A stretch of 64,000 nucleotides of DNA, from assembly GCA_035555795.1 (NCBI GenBank), contig DATMGE010000077.1:23045-87044 (forward strand), written 5' to 3'. Below, piece after piece: positions 50,959 through 59,816 of this stretch (position 1 is its first letter; each line of letters begins with the position of its first letter). The translations under genes and the position numbers were made by a program. Below the pieces are notes generated by a model, which searched no databases, was not told where the DNA came from, and saw only the letters and a program-made list of their open reading frames with translations. Source of the DNA: RCIO01 sp035555795 (GTDB lineage: Bacteria > Pseudomonadota > Alphaproteobacteria > Rhizobiales > Rhizobiaceae).

Positions 50959-52671
50959 CTATTTCGCTGCCCAGTCTGGGTCGTCGGAGCATGGCGCGGG
51001 GGCGGGCGCCTTGACCTCACGTATCGGATAGTCGTCCGGTGTCACACCCTTGAGGTACTCGATCAGCGCATAGCGCTCATCCTCGCTTAATGCGCGTCCG
51101 ATCCGGCCGGGACGACTCTGATCATCGGTAAACCAGTGGCCTGCATTGCTGTTGCCCGGCTGCGCGGTGTCGATCAAGGTCGCTCCCTCCGGAGCCTCCG
51201 GGCTCAATCCGACCTTGTTCGTATCGATGTCGTTGCCGCCGGTAAGGAACGTCGCTGGACGGGCCTCGCTCAGCATGTCGTAGATGGTGGGCACCGAGCC
51301 ATTGTGCAGGAATGGCGCGGTTGCCCAGACGCCGGTCAGCGGTCGCGCCTTATATCCGCAGGGCGATGGATTGAAGTCGTTCTTGCGATCGAAACCGTTG
51401 TAGTCCGGCCATTCACTTTCGGCTATTCCGGCATCGAGATAGGCTTGCCGCTTGACCGGAACCACGACTGCATGGAGGCCTTCCGCGGCACTGAGCGGGC
51501 GATCGATGCCAAGTTTGCTCGCATCGTAGCGTCGTCCGGCGAAATTGACGGCCTGGTTGGGGTCGGTACCGATACGGTCCAACGGTATCACGGATACGTG
51601 CCACTCATTCGTACCCTCGATCTTCTGAACGCCGTGGCACCCCGAACAATTCGCGGCGAAGAGATCTTTGCCCGCTGCATAGCGTGAAGGGTCGAGTGGA
51701 CCGAGAACACTTTCAGGCCATGCAGGCGGCTTGAGCTTTTGCAGTGTCTTTTCGAGATTGAACAGATTGTGCACGCGCAAGGTCGTTTTCCAGCGCGTTT
51801 CCTCCGGCAGGATTTCACCCGTCGCGGGATCGGTCAGCTGGAAGCGGCCGACACCCATGGCCTCGATCATGTTGCGCGACATCGGCTGACGCGCCGAGGC
51901 GTTGTATTGGACCCAGTCGAAGCGCCAGATATCCCAGAGGTAGGGGAAGCTGGTGGGGGCATCGCCTGGATAAGCGTTCTTCGGCTCGGCTAAGCCGTAG
52001 GTGAAGACGGCATTGGCGATATCATTCACCGCATCCAGCCGCCCGTAGCCGGTAAGGGTGGAGCCCTGCGCTATGGCCTCGGAACGCTCGATCGAACCGC
52101 GTGAACCTTGGACGAGAAGCTCGAGATCACGTTCCACGCGCTCCTTTGGATAGCCGAGCAGGACCGATCGCTGCAGGAAGCGATCGCGGCGGGCGGGATC
52201 TTCACTTGTTGCGATGATCTGCTTGTTCAAATCCGCTGCGAACGCATTGAAGTCCACATGGGACTGGCCGCCGTCGATCTGGATACGCTGTCCCGAGTGA
52301 CGTATCTGGCCGGAATGGCAGGCGGCGCAGGTCAGGCCTGCCTGGGGCACGCCGGCGGGATTTGGGTCCGCGTCAACGATGAAGCCGATCGGCCAGCCAT
52401 AGGGATTGCCCGCATGGTTGGCGCCGTCGGAGACGAGACCATATCGCGCAAGGTTCTCCGGCTTCATGAAGCGGCCGCCCTGGCCATCTTCAAGCGCCTC
52501 AAGGAAGGCGCTGGGCACGAGGAAGGTGCCTTGCGAGGTGTATCGATACAGTGCCCGCTGATCGTCAGACCAGCCTTGATCGAGTTGGATGACTGCCGGT
52601 TCGGCAAGAGCGGCAAATGGCATTGCCGAGGAGATGAAGAGGGCGAGGAAATGGAGGCGATCCATTCTCAT
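50959..52671 (-). CDS. Periplasmic di-heme cytochrome c, RoxA-like
   Basis: The 570-residue exported protein (signal MDRLHFLALFISSAMPFAALA) has two c-type haem sites, CAACH (115-119) and CSGCH (342-346), and the C-terminal FLHNGSVPTIYDML segment shared by di-heme peroxidase-like and RoxA/RoxB rubber-oxygenase-like cytochromes. It may oxidise an organic substrate or peroxide in the periplasm; the substrate is unknown. An ATG at 52665 is an alternative start. It lies between a 55-codon frame and the serine hydrolase gene. Confidence 0.82.
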   Translation of the reverse strand: MRMDRLHFLALFISSAMPFAALAEPAVIQLDQGWSDDQRALYRYTSQGTFLVPSAFLEALEDGQGGRFMKPENLARYGLVSDGANHAGNPYGWPIGFIVDADPNPAGVPQAGLTCAACHSGQIRHSGQRIQIDGGQSHVDFNAFAADLNKQIIATSEDPARRDRFLQRSVLLGYPKERVERDLELLVQGSRGSIERSEAIAQGSTLTGYGRLDAVNDIANAVFTYGLAEPKNAYPGDAPTSFPYLWDIWRFDWVQYNASARQPMSRNMIEAMGVGRFQLTDPATGEILPEETRWKTTLRVHNLFNLEKTLQKLKPPAWPESVLGPLDPSRYAAGKDLFAANCSGCHGVQKIEGTNEWHVSVIPLDRIGTDPNQAVNFAGRRYDASKLGIDRPLSAAEGLHAVVVPVKRQAYLDAGIAESEWPDYNGFDRKNDFNPSPCGYKARPLTGVWATAPFLHNGSVPTIYDMLSEARPATFLTGGNDIDTNKVGLSPEAPEGATLIDTAQPGNSNAGHWFTDDQSRPGRIGRALSEDERYALIEYLKGVTPDDYPIREVKAPAPAPCSDDPDWAAK

Positions 52672-52674
52672 GGC

Positions 52675-52842
52675 TTATGCCTTTTCGATGTCTGCGGGTT
52701 GCTGGGATGCCAAGGGGGCTGTCACGGAAACGGGCATGCCGTTGAGCCGATGTCGCGAACACCACTGCATGACACCAGCCGTCAGATGTCCGAGGGACAC
52801 CTGACGATCAGGAGATCCATCTTTCGAGGCGCTGTCGTTCAT
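52675..52842 (-). CDS. Possible 55-aa protein upstream of the di-heme cytochrome
   Basis: A 55-codon frame (MNDSASKDGSPDRQ..., ending QQPADIEKA) stops 3 bp before the cytochrome ATG, so translation could be coupled. It is hydrophilic, with a central GHLTAGVMQW helix-like stretch. No ribosome site is obvious and no family is recognised. It could be a leader peptide, the remnant of a longer gene, or not translated. Confidence 0.3.
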   Translation of the reverse strand: MNDSASKDGSPDRQVSLGHLTAGVMQWCSRHRLNGMPVSVTAPLASQQPADIEKA

Positions 52843-53038
52843 TGCGTGCTCGCTAGCCGAGCAACGACATCAACGAGCGTGTCCGGGGAGCACAAGTACA
52901 AATGGACGAAACGACATCTGCGTTCGACGAAACGACGCCAGCCTGCCCTCGGCTTTCGCCGTGGTCAGAACATCCCTGTCCCGGACAAGGCGGATATCGG
53001 TGTGCGTCGAGCGTCCAGGTTCGATGGCTGCAAAGCGG
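52843..53038. other. Intergenic region before livM stop, no gene seen
   Basis: About 196 bp with no convincing coding, RNA or operator signal. It marks the change from the A/T-richer accessory block to the GC-rich importer operon. Confidence 0.4.
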
Positions 53039-54022
53039 TCAAAGCGGCTTCTTCAGCCATTTCGACAGGACGCCGACAATGCCTTCGCGAAACAGCAGCA
53101 CGGCGATGACGAAGACGACGCCCTGCGCGACAGTGACCCAGGCGCCGAGGCTCGCCAGATAGTTCTGCATCGTGATGATGATCGCAGCGCCGATCATCGG
53201 CCCGAAGACGGTGCCCATGCCGCCGAGCAGCGTCATCAGAACGACCTCGCCGGACATGGTCCAGTAGACATCGGTGAGCGAGGCGAGCTGGACGACGATG
53301 GCCTTGGTCGCGCCGGCGAGGCCAGCCAAGGCGGCCGACAGAACGAAAACCGCGAGCTTGTATCGATCGGTGCGGTAGCCGAGCGAAATCGCGCGCGGCT
53401 CGTTGTCGCGAATGGCCTTCAGCACCTGTCCGAAAGGCGAGTGGATGATGCGGTAGATCACCAGCATGCCGAGGAGGAAGATCGCCGCCACGACATAATA
53501 GAGCGTCATCGTATCGGCGAGGTTGAGCAGGCCGAACAGATGGCCGCGCGGCACCGCCTGGATGCCGTCTTCGCCGCCGGTGAACGGCGCCTGCACCGCG
53601 AAGAAATAGGTCATCTGAGCAAAGGCCAGCGTGACCATCGCGAAATAGATGCCCTGGCGGCGGATGGCCAGCGCGCCGAAAGCGAGGCCGAGCACGGCGG
53701 CGGTGGCCATTCCCGCCAGAATGGCCAGTTCGGGCGGAAAGCCCCAGATCTTGGCGGCATGCGCCGAGACATAGCTCGCCATGCCGAAATAGGCGGCATG
53801 GCCGAATGACAGCAGCCCGCCATAGCCGAGCAGGAGATTGAAGGCCGAGGCGAACAGGGCAAAGCACAGGAGCTTCATCAGGAAGAACGGATAAAGCAGC
53901 GCCGGTGCGATCAGCAGAAGGGCGGCGAGGCAGATGAAGATCGCGACGTGCAGGCGCTTGCCGCCGGGGGTGCTTTCGGCAAGGGCGGCGCCTGCGCCCG
54001 CCGGTTCCGTTTCGACCTGCAT
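53039..54022 (-). CDS. Branched-chain amino acid-type ABC transporter permease LivM
   Basis: A 327-residue permease with about nine hydrophobic helices and the LivM signature SFGHAAYFGMASYVSAHA, the cytoplasmic loop LKAIRDNEPRAISLGY, and MTLLGGMGTVFGPMIGAA. Last gene of the importer operon livG-livF-SBP-livH-livM; it begins 1 bp after livH. Confidence 0.92.
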   Translation of the reverse strand: MQVETEPAGAGAALAESTPGGKRLHVAIFICLAALLLIAPALLYPFFLMKLLCFALFASAFNLLLGYGGLLSFGHAAYFGMASYVSAHAAKIWGFPPELAILAGMATAAVLGLAFGALAIRRQGIYFAMVTLAFAQMTYFFAVQAPFTGGEDGIQAVPRGHLFGLLNLADTMTLYYVVAAIFLLGMLVIYRIIHSPFGQVLKAIRDNEPRAISLGYRTDRYKLAVFVLSAALAGLAGATKAIVVQLASLTDVYWTMSGEVVLMTLLGGMGTVFGPMIGAAIIITMQNYLASLGAWVTVAQGVVFVIAVLLFREGIVGVLSKWLKKPL

Positions 54023-54023
54023 T

Positions 54024-54911
54024 TCAGATCTCCCTTCCGAACAGGCCGGCCGGCTTCACCAGAAGGACGATCGCCATGATGATGAAAATGACCGTCGCGG
54101 CGGCTTCCGGATAGAAGACCTTGGTGAGGCCCTCGATGAGGCCGAGCGCGAAGCCGGTGACGATGGCGCCGAGGATCGAGCCCATGCCGCCGATGACGAC
54201 CACCGCGAAAACCACGATGATGAGGTTCGACCCCATCATCGGGTTGACGGCATAGATCGGCGCCGCCAGCACGCCGGCAAAGCCCGCTAGGGCGACGCCG
54301 AACCCGTAGGTGAGCGTGACGAGCAGCGGCACGTTGATGCCGAATGCCTGGACGAGCGTGGGATTTTCCGTTGCGGCGCGCAGATAGGCGCCCAGCCTGG
54401 TCTTCTCGATGACGATCCATGTGCCGAGGCAGACGACAAGCGAGGCCACCACCACCCAGCCGCGATAGAGCGGCAGGAACATGAAGCCCAGATTGACGCC
54501 GCCGCTCAACTGCGGCGGGATGGCATAGGCCAGCCCCGACACGCCATAGGCATTGCGGAACAGGCCCTCGATTATCAGGGCGAGGCCGAAGGTCAGCAGC
54601 AGTCCATAGAGATGGTCGAGCTTGTAGAGGTGTGAAATCAGCGTCCGCTCGATGACCATGCCGATCACGCCGACGATGAGCGGCGCAAGCAGCAGCGCCG
54701 GCCAATAGCCGATGCCGAGATAGGCCAGCAGCATCCAGGCGACAAAGGCACCCATCATATATTGGGCGCCGTGGGTGAAATTGATGATGTTGAGCAGTCC
54801 GAAGATGACCGCGAGGCCGAGGCTCAGCGTCGCGTAGAAAGCGCCATTGATGAAGCCGAGCAGCAACTGACCGTAGAGTGCGGCGGCCGGGATACCGAAA
54901 ATTTCAGCCAT
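54024..54911 (-). CDS. Branched-chain amino acid-type ABC transporter permease LivH
   Basis: A 295-residue permease: GFINGAFYATLSLGLAVIFGLLNIINFTHGAQYMMGAF at the N-terminus is the LivH hallmark, and the EAA-like loop RAATENPTLVQAFGINV and VVIGGMGSILGAIVTGFALG follow. The start at MAEIFGIPAAALYG is chosen to fit family length; the frame is open to 54962. Confidence 0.92.
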   Translation of the reverse strand: MAEIFGIPAAALYGQLLLGFINGAFYATLSLGLAVIFGLLNIINFTHGAQYMMGAFVAWMLLAYLGIGYWPALLLAPLIVGVIGMVIERTLISHLYKLDHLYGLLLTFGLALIIEGLFRNAYGVSGLAYAIPPQLSGGVNLGFMFLPLYRGWVVVASLVVCLGTWIVIEKTRLGAYLRAATENPTLVQAFGINVPLLVTLTYGFGVALAGFAGVLAAPIYAVNPMMGSNLIIVVFAVVVIGGMGSILGAIVTGFALGLIEGLTKVFYPEAAATVIFIIMAIVLLVKPAGLFGREI

Positions 54912-54974
54912 CGGACATTTTCCGGAAATGACGTTTCCCGGGAGCCGAGGCTCCCGGGGCACGCGGTTTCGACC

Positions 54975-56180
54975 TTACTTGACGAGGCTGCAGCCGCCAT
55001 CGGCCAGCGGGCGGAAGGCTTCCGCGGCCGGGATCGTCGCGACCGTCTTGTAGAGATCCCAGTCTGCCGTGGACTCTTCCGGCTTCTTGACCTCGAACAG
55101 GTACATGTCGTGGACGTGGCGGCCGTCGACGCGAACCTCGCCCTTGCCGAACAGCGGATCTTCGGACGGCATTTCCTTCATCTTGGCCATGACGGCGGTT
55201 GCATCCTTGCCCTTGGTCGCCTCGACGGCCTTGAGGTAGTGCAGCACCGATGCGTAGACGCCGGCATGCACCATGGTCGGCATGGAGCCGCCATGCTTCT
55301 CGGCGAAGCGCTTGGAGAATTCGCGCGTGCCGTCATTCTGGTCCCAGTAGAAGGCTTCCGTGAGCACGAGGCCCTGGGCGGTGGCGAGGCCCAGCGCCTT
55401 GACGTCGGTCACGAAGGTCAGCAGGCCGGCGAGCTTCTGGCCGCCCTGGACGATGCCGAATTCGGACGCCTGCTTGATGGCGTTGGTGGTGTCGGCGCCG
55501 GCATTGGCCAGGCCGATGACCTTGGCGCCCGATCCCTGCGCCTGCAGCAGGAAGGAGGAGAAGTCCTGGCCGGGGAAGGGATGGCGCACGCTGCCGAGCA
55601 CCTTGCCGCCGGCCTTCTCGACCAGCGCAGAGGTGTCGCGCTCGAGCGCATGGCCGAAGGCATAGTCGGCGGTCAGGAAGAACCAGGTGTCGCCGCCGGC
55701 CTTGACCATCGCGCCGCCCGTGCCATTGGCCAGCGCCCAGGTGTCATAGGTCCAGTGGACGGTGTTGGGCGAACAGGCCTTGCCGGTCAGGTCCGACGCG
55801 CCGGCGCCGGAGTTCATGAAGATCTTGTTCTTTTCCTTGGTGATCTCGCTGACGGCAAGCGCCACCGACGAGGTCGGCACGTCGAGGATGACGTCCACGC
55901 CATCCTGGTCATACCACTGGCGCGCGATGCTGGACCCGATGTCGGGCTTGTTCTGGTGGTCGGCCGAGATCACCTCGACATTGATGCCCTTGTCCGCGGC
56001 CTTGAAATCCTCGACCGCCATCCGGGCGGCGACGACCGAGCCTTCGCCCGAAAGGTCGGCATAGGTGCCGGACCGGTCGTTGAGTACGCCGAGCTTCACA
56101 TTGATCTTGTCCTGGGCGAGTGCGCTGCCCGACATCAGGGCCGCAGCGGCTGCGGCCAGGATCAGTTTCGAGATCTTCAT
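54975..56180 (-). CDS. Branched-chain amino acid-type ABC transporter substrate-binding protein
   Basis: A 401-residue periplasmic LivJ/K-type protein with signal MKISKLILAAAAAALMSGSALAQ. Motifs: VKLGVLNDRSGTYADLSGEGSVVAARMAVEDF, ISADHQNKPDIGSSIARQWYD, NKIFMNSGAGASDLTGKAC. Similar proteins bind branched-chain amino acids, amides, urea or aromatic acids. GAGGACA precedes the ATG. The SBP gene lies in the middle of the operon, after the ATPases. Confidence 0.9.
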   Translation of the reverse strand: MKISKLILAAAAAALMSGSALAQDKINVKLGVLNDRSGTYADLSGEGSVVAARMAVEDFKAADKGINVEVISADHQNKPDIGSSIARQWYDQDGVDVILDVPTSSVALAVSEITKEKNKIFMNSGAGASDLTGKACSPNTVHWTYDTWALANGTGGAMVKAGGDTWFFLTADYAFGHALERDTSALVEKAGGKVLGSVRHPFPGQDFSSFLLQAQGSGAKVIGLANAGADTTNAIKQASEFGIVQGGQKLAGLLTFVTDVKALGLATAQGLVLTEAFYWDQNDGTREFSKRFAEKHGGSMPTMVHAGVYASVLHYLKAVEATKGKDATAVMAKMKEMPSEDPLFGKGEVRVDGRHVHDMYLFEVKKPEESTADWDLYKTVATIPAAEAFRPLADGGCSLVK

Positions 56181-56212
56181 TGTCCTCACTCCCTTTTTGT
56201 TGATCGAAACCT

Positions 56213-56956
56213 TCAAACGCCAAGATAGCGGTGAAGCTTGCCCATGTTTGCCTCCAACTCCACGTTGGCGACCTCGTCGACGACGCGGCCCTGCTCGACG
56301 ATGTAGTGGCGGTCGGCGACCGCCGCCGCGGCATGGAAATTCTGCTCGACAAGGAGGATGGTGAACCCCATCGACTTCAGCCTGGAGATCATGCGCCCGA
56401 TCTGCTGGACGATGACGGGCGCAAGGCCCTCGGTCGGCTCGTCAAGCAGAAGCAGCCGCGCGCCGGTGCGCAGGATGCGGCCGATCGCCAGCATCTGCTG
56501 CTCGCCGCCGGAAAGCTTGGTGCCCTGGCTGTGCAGCCGCTCCCTGAGATTGGGAAAGAGATCGAAGATCTGCTCGAGCGTGAAGCCGCCCGGCGCGATG
56601 ACCGGCGGCAGCATCAGGTTTTCCCTGACGTCGAGACTGGAGAAGATGCCGCGCTCCTCCGGGCACCAGGCGATGCCCTTCCTGGCGATATGCCGCGAGG
56701 CGAGGCCGACCAGTTCGTCGCCATTGAGGCGGACCGAGCCCCGGCGCTTCTCGATCACGCCCATGATCGATTTCAGCGTGGTCGTCTTTCCAGCGCCGTT
56801 GCGGCCGAGCAATGTCACCACCTCGCCGGCCCGCACATCGAAGGCCATGCCATGGAGCACATGCGATTCACCGTACCAAGCATTGAGGTCGCGCACCGAC
56901 AGCAGCACCTCCGTCGCGGCGGTCGGGGCGGGCTGGCTTGCGGCGGCGCTATGCAT
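56213..56956 (-). CDS. Branched-chain amino acid-type ABC transporter ATP-binding protein LivF
   Basis: A 247-residue ATPase: Walker A GRNGAGKTT, ARKGIAWCPEERGIFSSL (LivF signature Q-loop region), LSGGEQQMLAIGRIL, Walker B LLLLDEPTEGLAP, and the characteristic C-terminal VANVELEANMGKLHRYLGV. The start at 56956 overlaps livG by 8 bp. Confidence 0.92.
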   Translation of the reverse strand: MHSAAASQPAPTAATEVLLSVRDLNAWYGESHVLHGMAFDVRAGEVVTLLGRNGAGKTTTLKSIMGVIEKRRGSVRLNGDELVGLASRHIARKGIAWCPEERGIFSSLDVRENLMLPPVIAPGGFTLEQIFDLFPNLRERLHSQGTKLSGGEQQMLAIGRILRTGARLLLLDEPTEGLAPVIVQQIGRMISRLKSMGFTILLVEQNFHAAAAVADRHYIVEQGRVVDEVANVELEANMGKLHRYLGV

Positions 56957-57704
56957 GGCCCGCTCCGATATAGGCGTCGAGGACGCGCGGATCCTTCGAG
57001 ACGGTCGCATAATCGCCCTCCGCCAGAACCTTGCCGCGAGCCAGCACTGTGATGAAGTCCGATAGGGTCGAGACGACCGACAGATTGTGCTCCACCATCA
57101 ATATGGTTCGATCCTTCGAGACGCGGCGGATCAGCTGGGTGATCCGGTCGACGTCGTCGGCGGCCATGCCGGCCATAGGCTCGTCCAGCAGCATCATTTC
57201 CGGGTCGAGCGCCAGCGTAGTGGCGATTTCGAGCGCCCGCTTGCGGCCGTAGGAGAGTTCGCCGGCCGCCGTGTCCAGGAAGGGCGTCAGGCCCACCGCC
57301 TCGACCAGTTCGCGGGCGCGCCCGTTGAGGTCGTCGAGAACCCGCTCCGACCGCCAGAAATTGAACGAATCCGGCCGCGCCCGCTGCAGCGCGATGCGGA
57401 CATTCTCCAGCACGCTCATATGCGGAAAGACGGCCGAGATCTGGAAGGAGCGTATCAGGCCGAGACGGGCGATATCGGCCGGCTTGCGGCTGGTGATGTC
57501 CTGCCCCTTGTAGATGATCGTCCCGCGGGTCGGGGTCAGGAACTTGGTCAACAGGTTGAAGCAGGTCGTCTTGCCTGCGCCGTTCGGGCCGATGAGCGCA
57601 TGGATCGTGCCGCGGCGAACATTGATGTCGACGCCGTCGACGGCCACGAAGCCCCTGAACTCCATTGCCAGCCCGCGAGCGGACAGGATGATGTCGTCGG
57701 CCAT
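56949..57704 (-). CDS. Branched-chain amino acid-type ABC transporter ATP-binding protein LivG
   Basis: A 251-residue ATPase: Walker A GPNGAGKTT, the LivG segment ARLGLIRSFQISAVFPHMSVLENV, LSYGRKRALEIATTL (signature with YGR), Walker B MMLLDEPMAGM and the switch VEHNLSVV. First gene of the importer operon, divergent from the IclR regulator, with a palindrome between. Confidence 0.92.
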   Translation of the reverse strand: MADDIILSARGLAMEFRGFVAVDGVDINVRRGTIHALIGPNGAGKTTCFNLLTKFLTPTRGTIIYKGQDITSRKPADIARLGLIRSFQISAVFPHMSVLENVRIALQRARPDSFNFWRSERVLDDLNGRARELVEAVGLTPFLDTAAGELSYGRKRALEIATTLALDPEMMLLDEPMAGMAADDVDRITQLIRRVSKDRTILMVEHNLSVVSTLSDFITVLARGKVLAEGDYATVSKDPRVLDAYIGAGHA

Positions 57705-57799
57705 GAAGTCCTCCCTCCCGGCCCCTCATACAGGTCTAACGCCTGTTTTCATCGACGCTATTGAGGGCCGCATCGGGAGTCAAACATTTTCAATATCGG

Positions 57800-57829
57800 G
57801 CAAAAGAGTTCACCAGCATGAACTTTTGC
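57800..57829. promoter_or_regulatory. Candidate IclR operator between livG and iclR
   Basis: GCAAAAG...TTCA (57800-57812) and TGAACTTTTGC (57819-57829) form a near-perfect inverted repeat around CCAGCA. It sits 45 bp before the regulator start and ~95 bp from the livG start, where a divergent autoregulatory operator is expected. Confidence 0.5.
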
Positions 57830-57874
57830 ACTACAAATCCGGTTATGCCATTGAGCACCTTGTCGGGAGGTTGG

Positions 57875-58618
57875 ATGCGCGTCAGGCAGATCGAAAATGT
57901 CCTCGACCTGTTCGAGATATTCGCACGGGAACGGTCGCCGTTGACCCTGACGGCCCTGTCGCAGGCGATGGCCATTCCGAAATCCAGCACTTTCAACGTC
58001 ATCGAGACGCTTGTCAGCCGCGGCTTCCTCTACGAAACGAAGCCGAGGGGCGGCTATTACCCGACACAGCGCCTGCTCGAACTGGCGCATGCGATGATGG
58101 AAGGAGACCCGCTCATCACGCGCATTCACGGCCAGCTGGAGGAGCTCGCCGCGGCAAGCGGCGAGACGGCGGTGCTGTCGGCGCGCGAACGCGACGACAT
58201 CGTCTATGTCGACGTCGTGGAGTCGACCGCGCCGATCCGCTATTTCGCCAAGGTCGGCGAAAGGCGGCCGATCTATACGACGTCGAGCGGCAAGGCCATT
58301 CTCACCACCTACGGGCCGGCGGAGCGAACAGGCATCCTGCGGACGCTGCGCTATTTCCCCTATCAGCAGGCGACCAAGAAGGATGCCGGCCAACTGGCTG
58401 CGGATCTCGACATGTCGATCCGGCGCGGCTGGTGCGAGGACCTGGCGGAATCCACCCCCGACGTCATGGGTCTCGGCGTTCCCGTCGTGACCGGAGGCCG
58501 CCGCTTCGGGCTCGCCGTCGCAGGCCCCATCTACAGGATGCAGGACAATCGCGAGACGCTGGTGGCGCATCTGCACGCCTGTGCCGCACGCATCAACGAC
58601 CTGGCGGAGACGGGGTAG
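57875..58618 (+). CDS. IclR-family transcriptional regulator
   Basis: A 247-residue regulator with an N-terminal winged helix (VLDLFEIFARERSPLTLTALSQAM, PKSSTFNVIETLVSRGFL) and an IclR effector domain (residues ~75-245, including YTTSSGKAILTTYG and LGVPVV). GGGAGGTTGG precedes the ATG at 57875, which is preferred over upstream ATGs at 57845 and 57818. It is divergent from the liv-type importer, so probably controls it. Confidence 0.88.
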   Translation: MRVRQIENVLDLFEIFARERSPLTLTALSQAMAIPKSSTFNVIETLVSRGFLYETKPRGGYYPTQRLLELAHAMMEGDPLITRIHGQLEELAAASGETAVLSARERDDIVYVDVVESTAPIRYFAKVGERRPIYTTSSGKAILTTYGPAERTGILRTLRYFPYQQATKKDAGQLAADLDMSIRRGWCEDLAESTPDVMGLGVPVVTGGRRFGLAVAGPIYRMQDNRETLVAHLHACAARINDLAETG

Positions 58619-58727
58619 GGGGAGAGCTCCCGCAGCAGGAAACGACGTTCAGGCCGGTTCATTTTCGCGGGTGCGACCCGGCCCGGCGATACGGCCATTC
58701 ATGCCGCCGCTGTGAGACTGTTTGCGA

Positions 58728-59030
58728 TCAGCGTTTGCGCACGAATTCGGTGCGCAGCACCAGGCCCTTGATGCTGTCGTGCCGGCAGTCGATCTCTTCG
58801 GGATTGTCGGTCAGGCGGATCGAACGGATGACCGTGCCCTGCTTGAGGGTCTGTCCGGCTCCCTTGACCTTCAGGTCCTTCACCAGCACCACGGAGTCGC
58901 CGTCGGCCAGCACGTTGCCGGAGGTGTCCCGCACTTCATTTCGGGCCGCAGCCTCCGCGGCGAGCTCCGATGCGGGGCGCCATTCGCCAGTCAGTTCGTC
59001 ATATACATAGTCATCGTCCTGGCCGACCAT
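58728..59030 (-). CDS. PhnA/YjdM-domain protein lacking the zinc ribbon
   Basis: About 100 residues. The C-terminal half (VRDTSGNVLADGDSVVLVKDLKVKG...GQTLKQGTVIRSIRL...VLRTEFVRKR) is the PhnA SH3-like domain. The N-terminal zinc ribbon of E. coli YjdM is absent and replaced by YVYDELTGEWRPASE. The start at 59030 follows GAGGGTCCGGAA; 59087 is possible. Despite the old 'alkylphosphonate uptake' name, the domain is not part of the C-P lyase pathway. Confidence 0.8.
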   Translation of the reverse strand: MVGQDDDYVYDELTGEWRPASELAAEAAARNEVRDTSGNVLADGDSVVLVKDLKVKGAGQTLKQGTVIRSIRLTDNPEEIDCRHDSIKGLVLRTEFVRKR

Positions 59031-59125
59031 TTCCGGACCCTCATCTCGTTGCAGATCGATCCGGCCCATGCCCGCCTGTGGCGACATATGTCAACAAGCG
59101 CATTTGCGGGCAGGTGATCCGGCGT

Positions 59126-59488
59126 CTAGCGACGTTTCGACCGGCGCAGGCTTGGCGCTCTGCCATATGCATGTCCGTCCGTCAGTTCCGGCTGGAATGC
59201 GACGGAGGATTTGCTGCGATCGGAGAGATGGATCAGGCCGGAGACTGGATGGCCGTTCTCCATCGTGTTCAGCCTAAGCTTGCCGGTGCGTCGATCGTCG
59301 CAAAATACCCTGGCCGAGGTAGTCACCGCACCGTAGACGCGCTCATAGGCGCCACGGCAGAAAACCAGCGGGGCATCGGTATTCACCACTGTGAACTGCT
59401 GGATCGTCACGGGACCGGAGCCGGGCGGCGGAGCGCTGGCATTACAACCCGCGATGAAGACAGCACCGCCAATCGCCCAAAACCGCAT
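59126..59488 (-). CDS. Small putative lipoprotein
   Basis: A 120-residue protein beginning MRFWAIGGAVFIAGC, a lipoprotein signal with lipobox IAGC, then a Pro/Ser linker (NASAPPPGSG) and a short domain with two Cys (VFCRGAYERVYG, VFCDDRRTGK). GGGAGGCGGGG precedes the ATG at 59488. No family recognised. It lies downstream of the ClpP-like/nuclease cassette on the same strand, 328 bp away. Confidence 0.6.
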   Translation of the reverse strand: MRFWAIGGAVFIAGCNASAPPPGSGPVTIQQFTVVNTDAPLVFCRGAYERVYGAVTTSARVFCDDRRTGKLRLNTMENGHPVSGLIHLSDRSKSSVAFQPELTDGHAYGRAPSLRRSKRR

Positions 59489-59816
59489 CCCCGCCTCCCA
59501 GGCCCACAAGGAATCAACCACAGCGATAAACTGTCGATCAATATCGACACCGGCACAATTCGGGAATTGCGTGCGAATGGAGACCGGCGAGCCGCAATCC
59601 TGACGAAGGTTGCTGTCGGGCTATCGGCTGACCTGTCAGTTGCGAAGATGCTTGTCGCCAGAGTAGTCTGGACTCGTACTATTGAAATCACTGCGGTATT
59701 TCGCGCCGTCGCCGTCTAACTTCGGCCCTGTCGCCACAGTCGGTCGGACTCTCTCAGTCTATCGCCAGACAAACCTGGCCGCTGGCGGCCTACATCGGGG
59801 CTATGGACGACTCCGT
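59489..59816. other. 328-bp intergenic region with a hairpin
   Basis: The region between the 804-aa gene and the lipoprotein gene has no supported gene. TGTCGAT (59532-59538) and ATCGACA (59543-59549) form a hairpin or operator just upstream of the lipoprotein start. Confidence 0.4.

Noticed and set aside
52902..53162. 86-codon plus-strand frame before livM
   Set aside because: No ribosome site, no recognisable sequence, and it overlaps the conserved end of livM.
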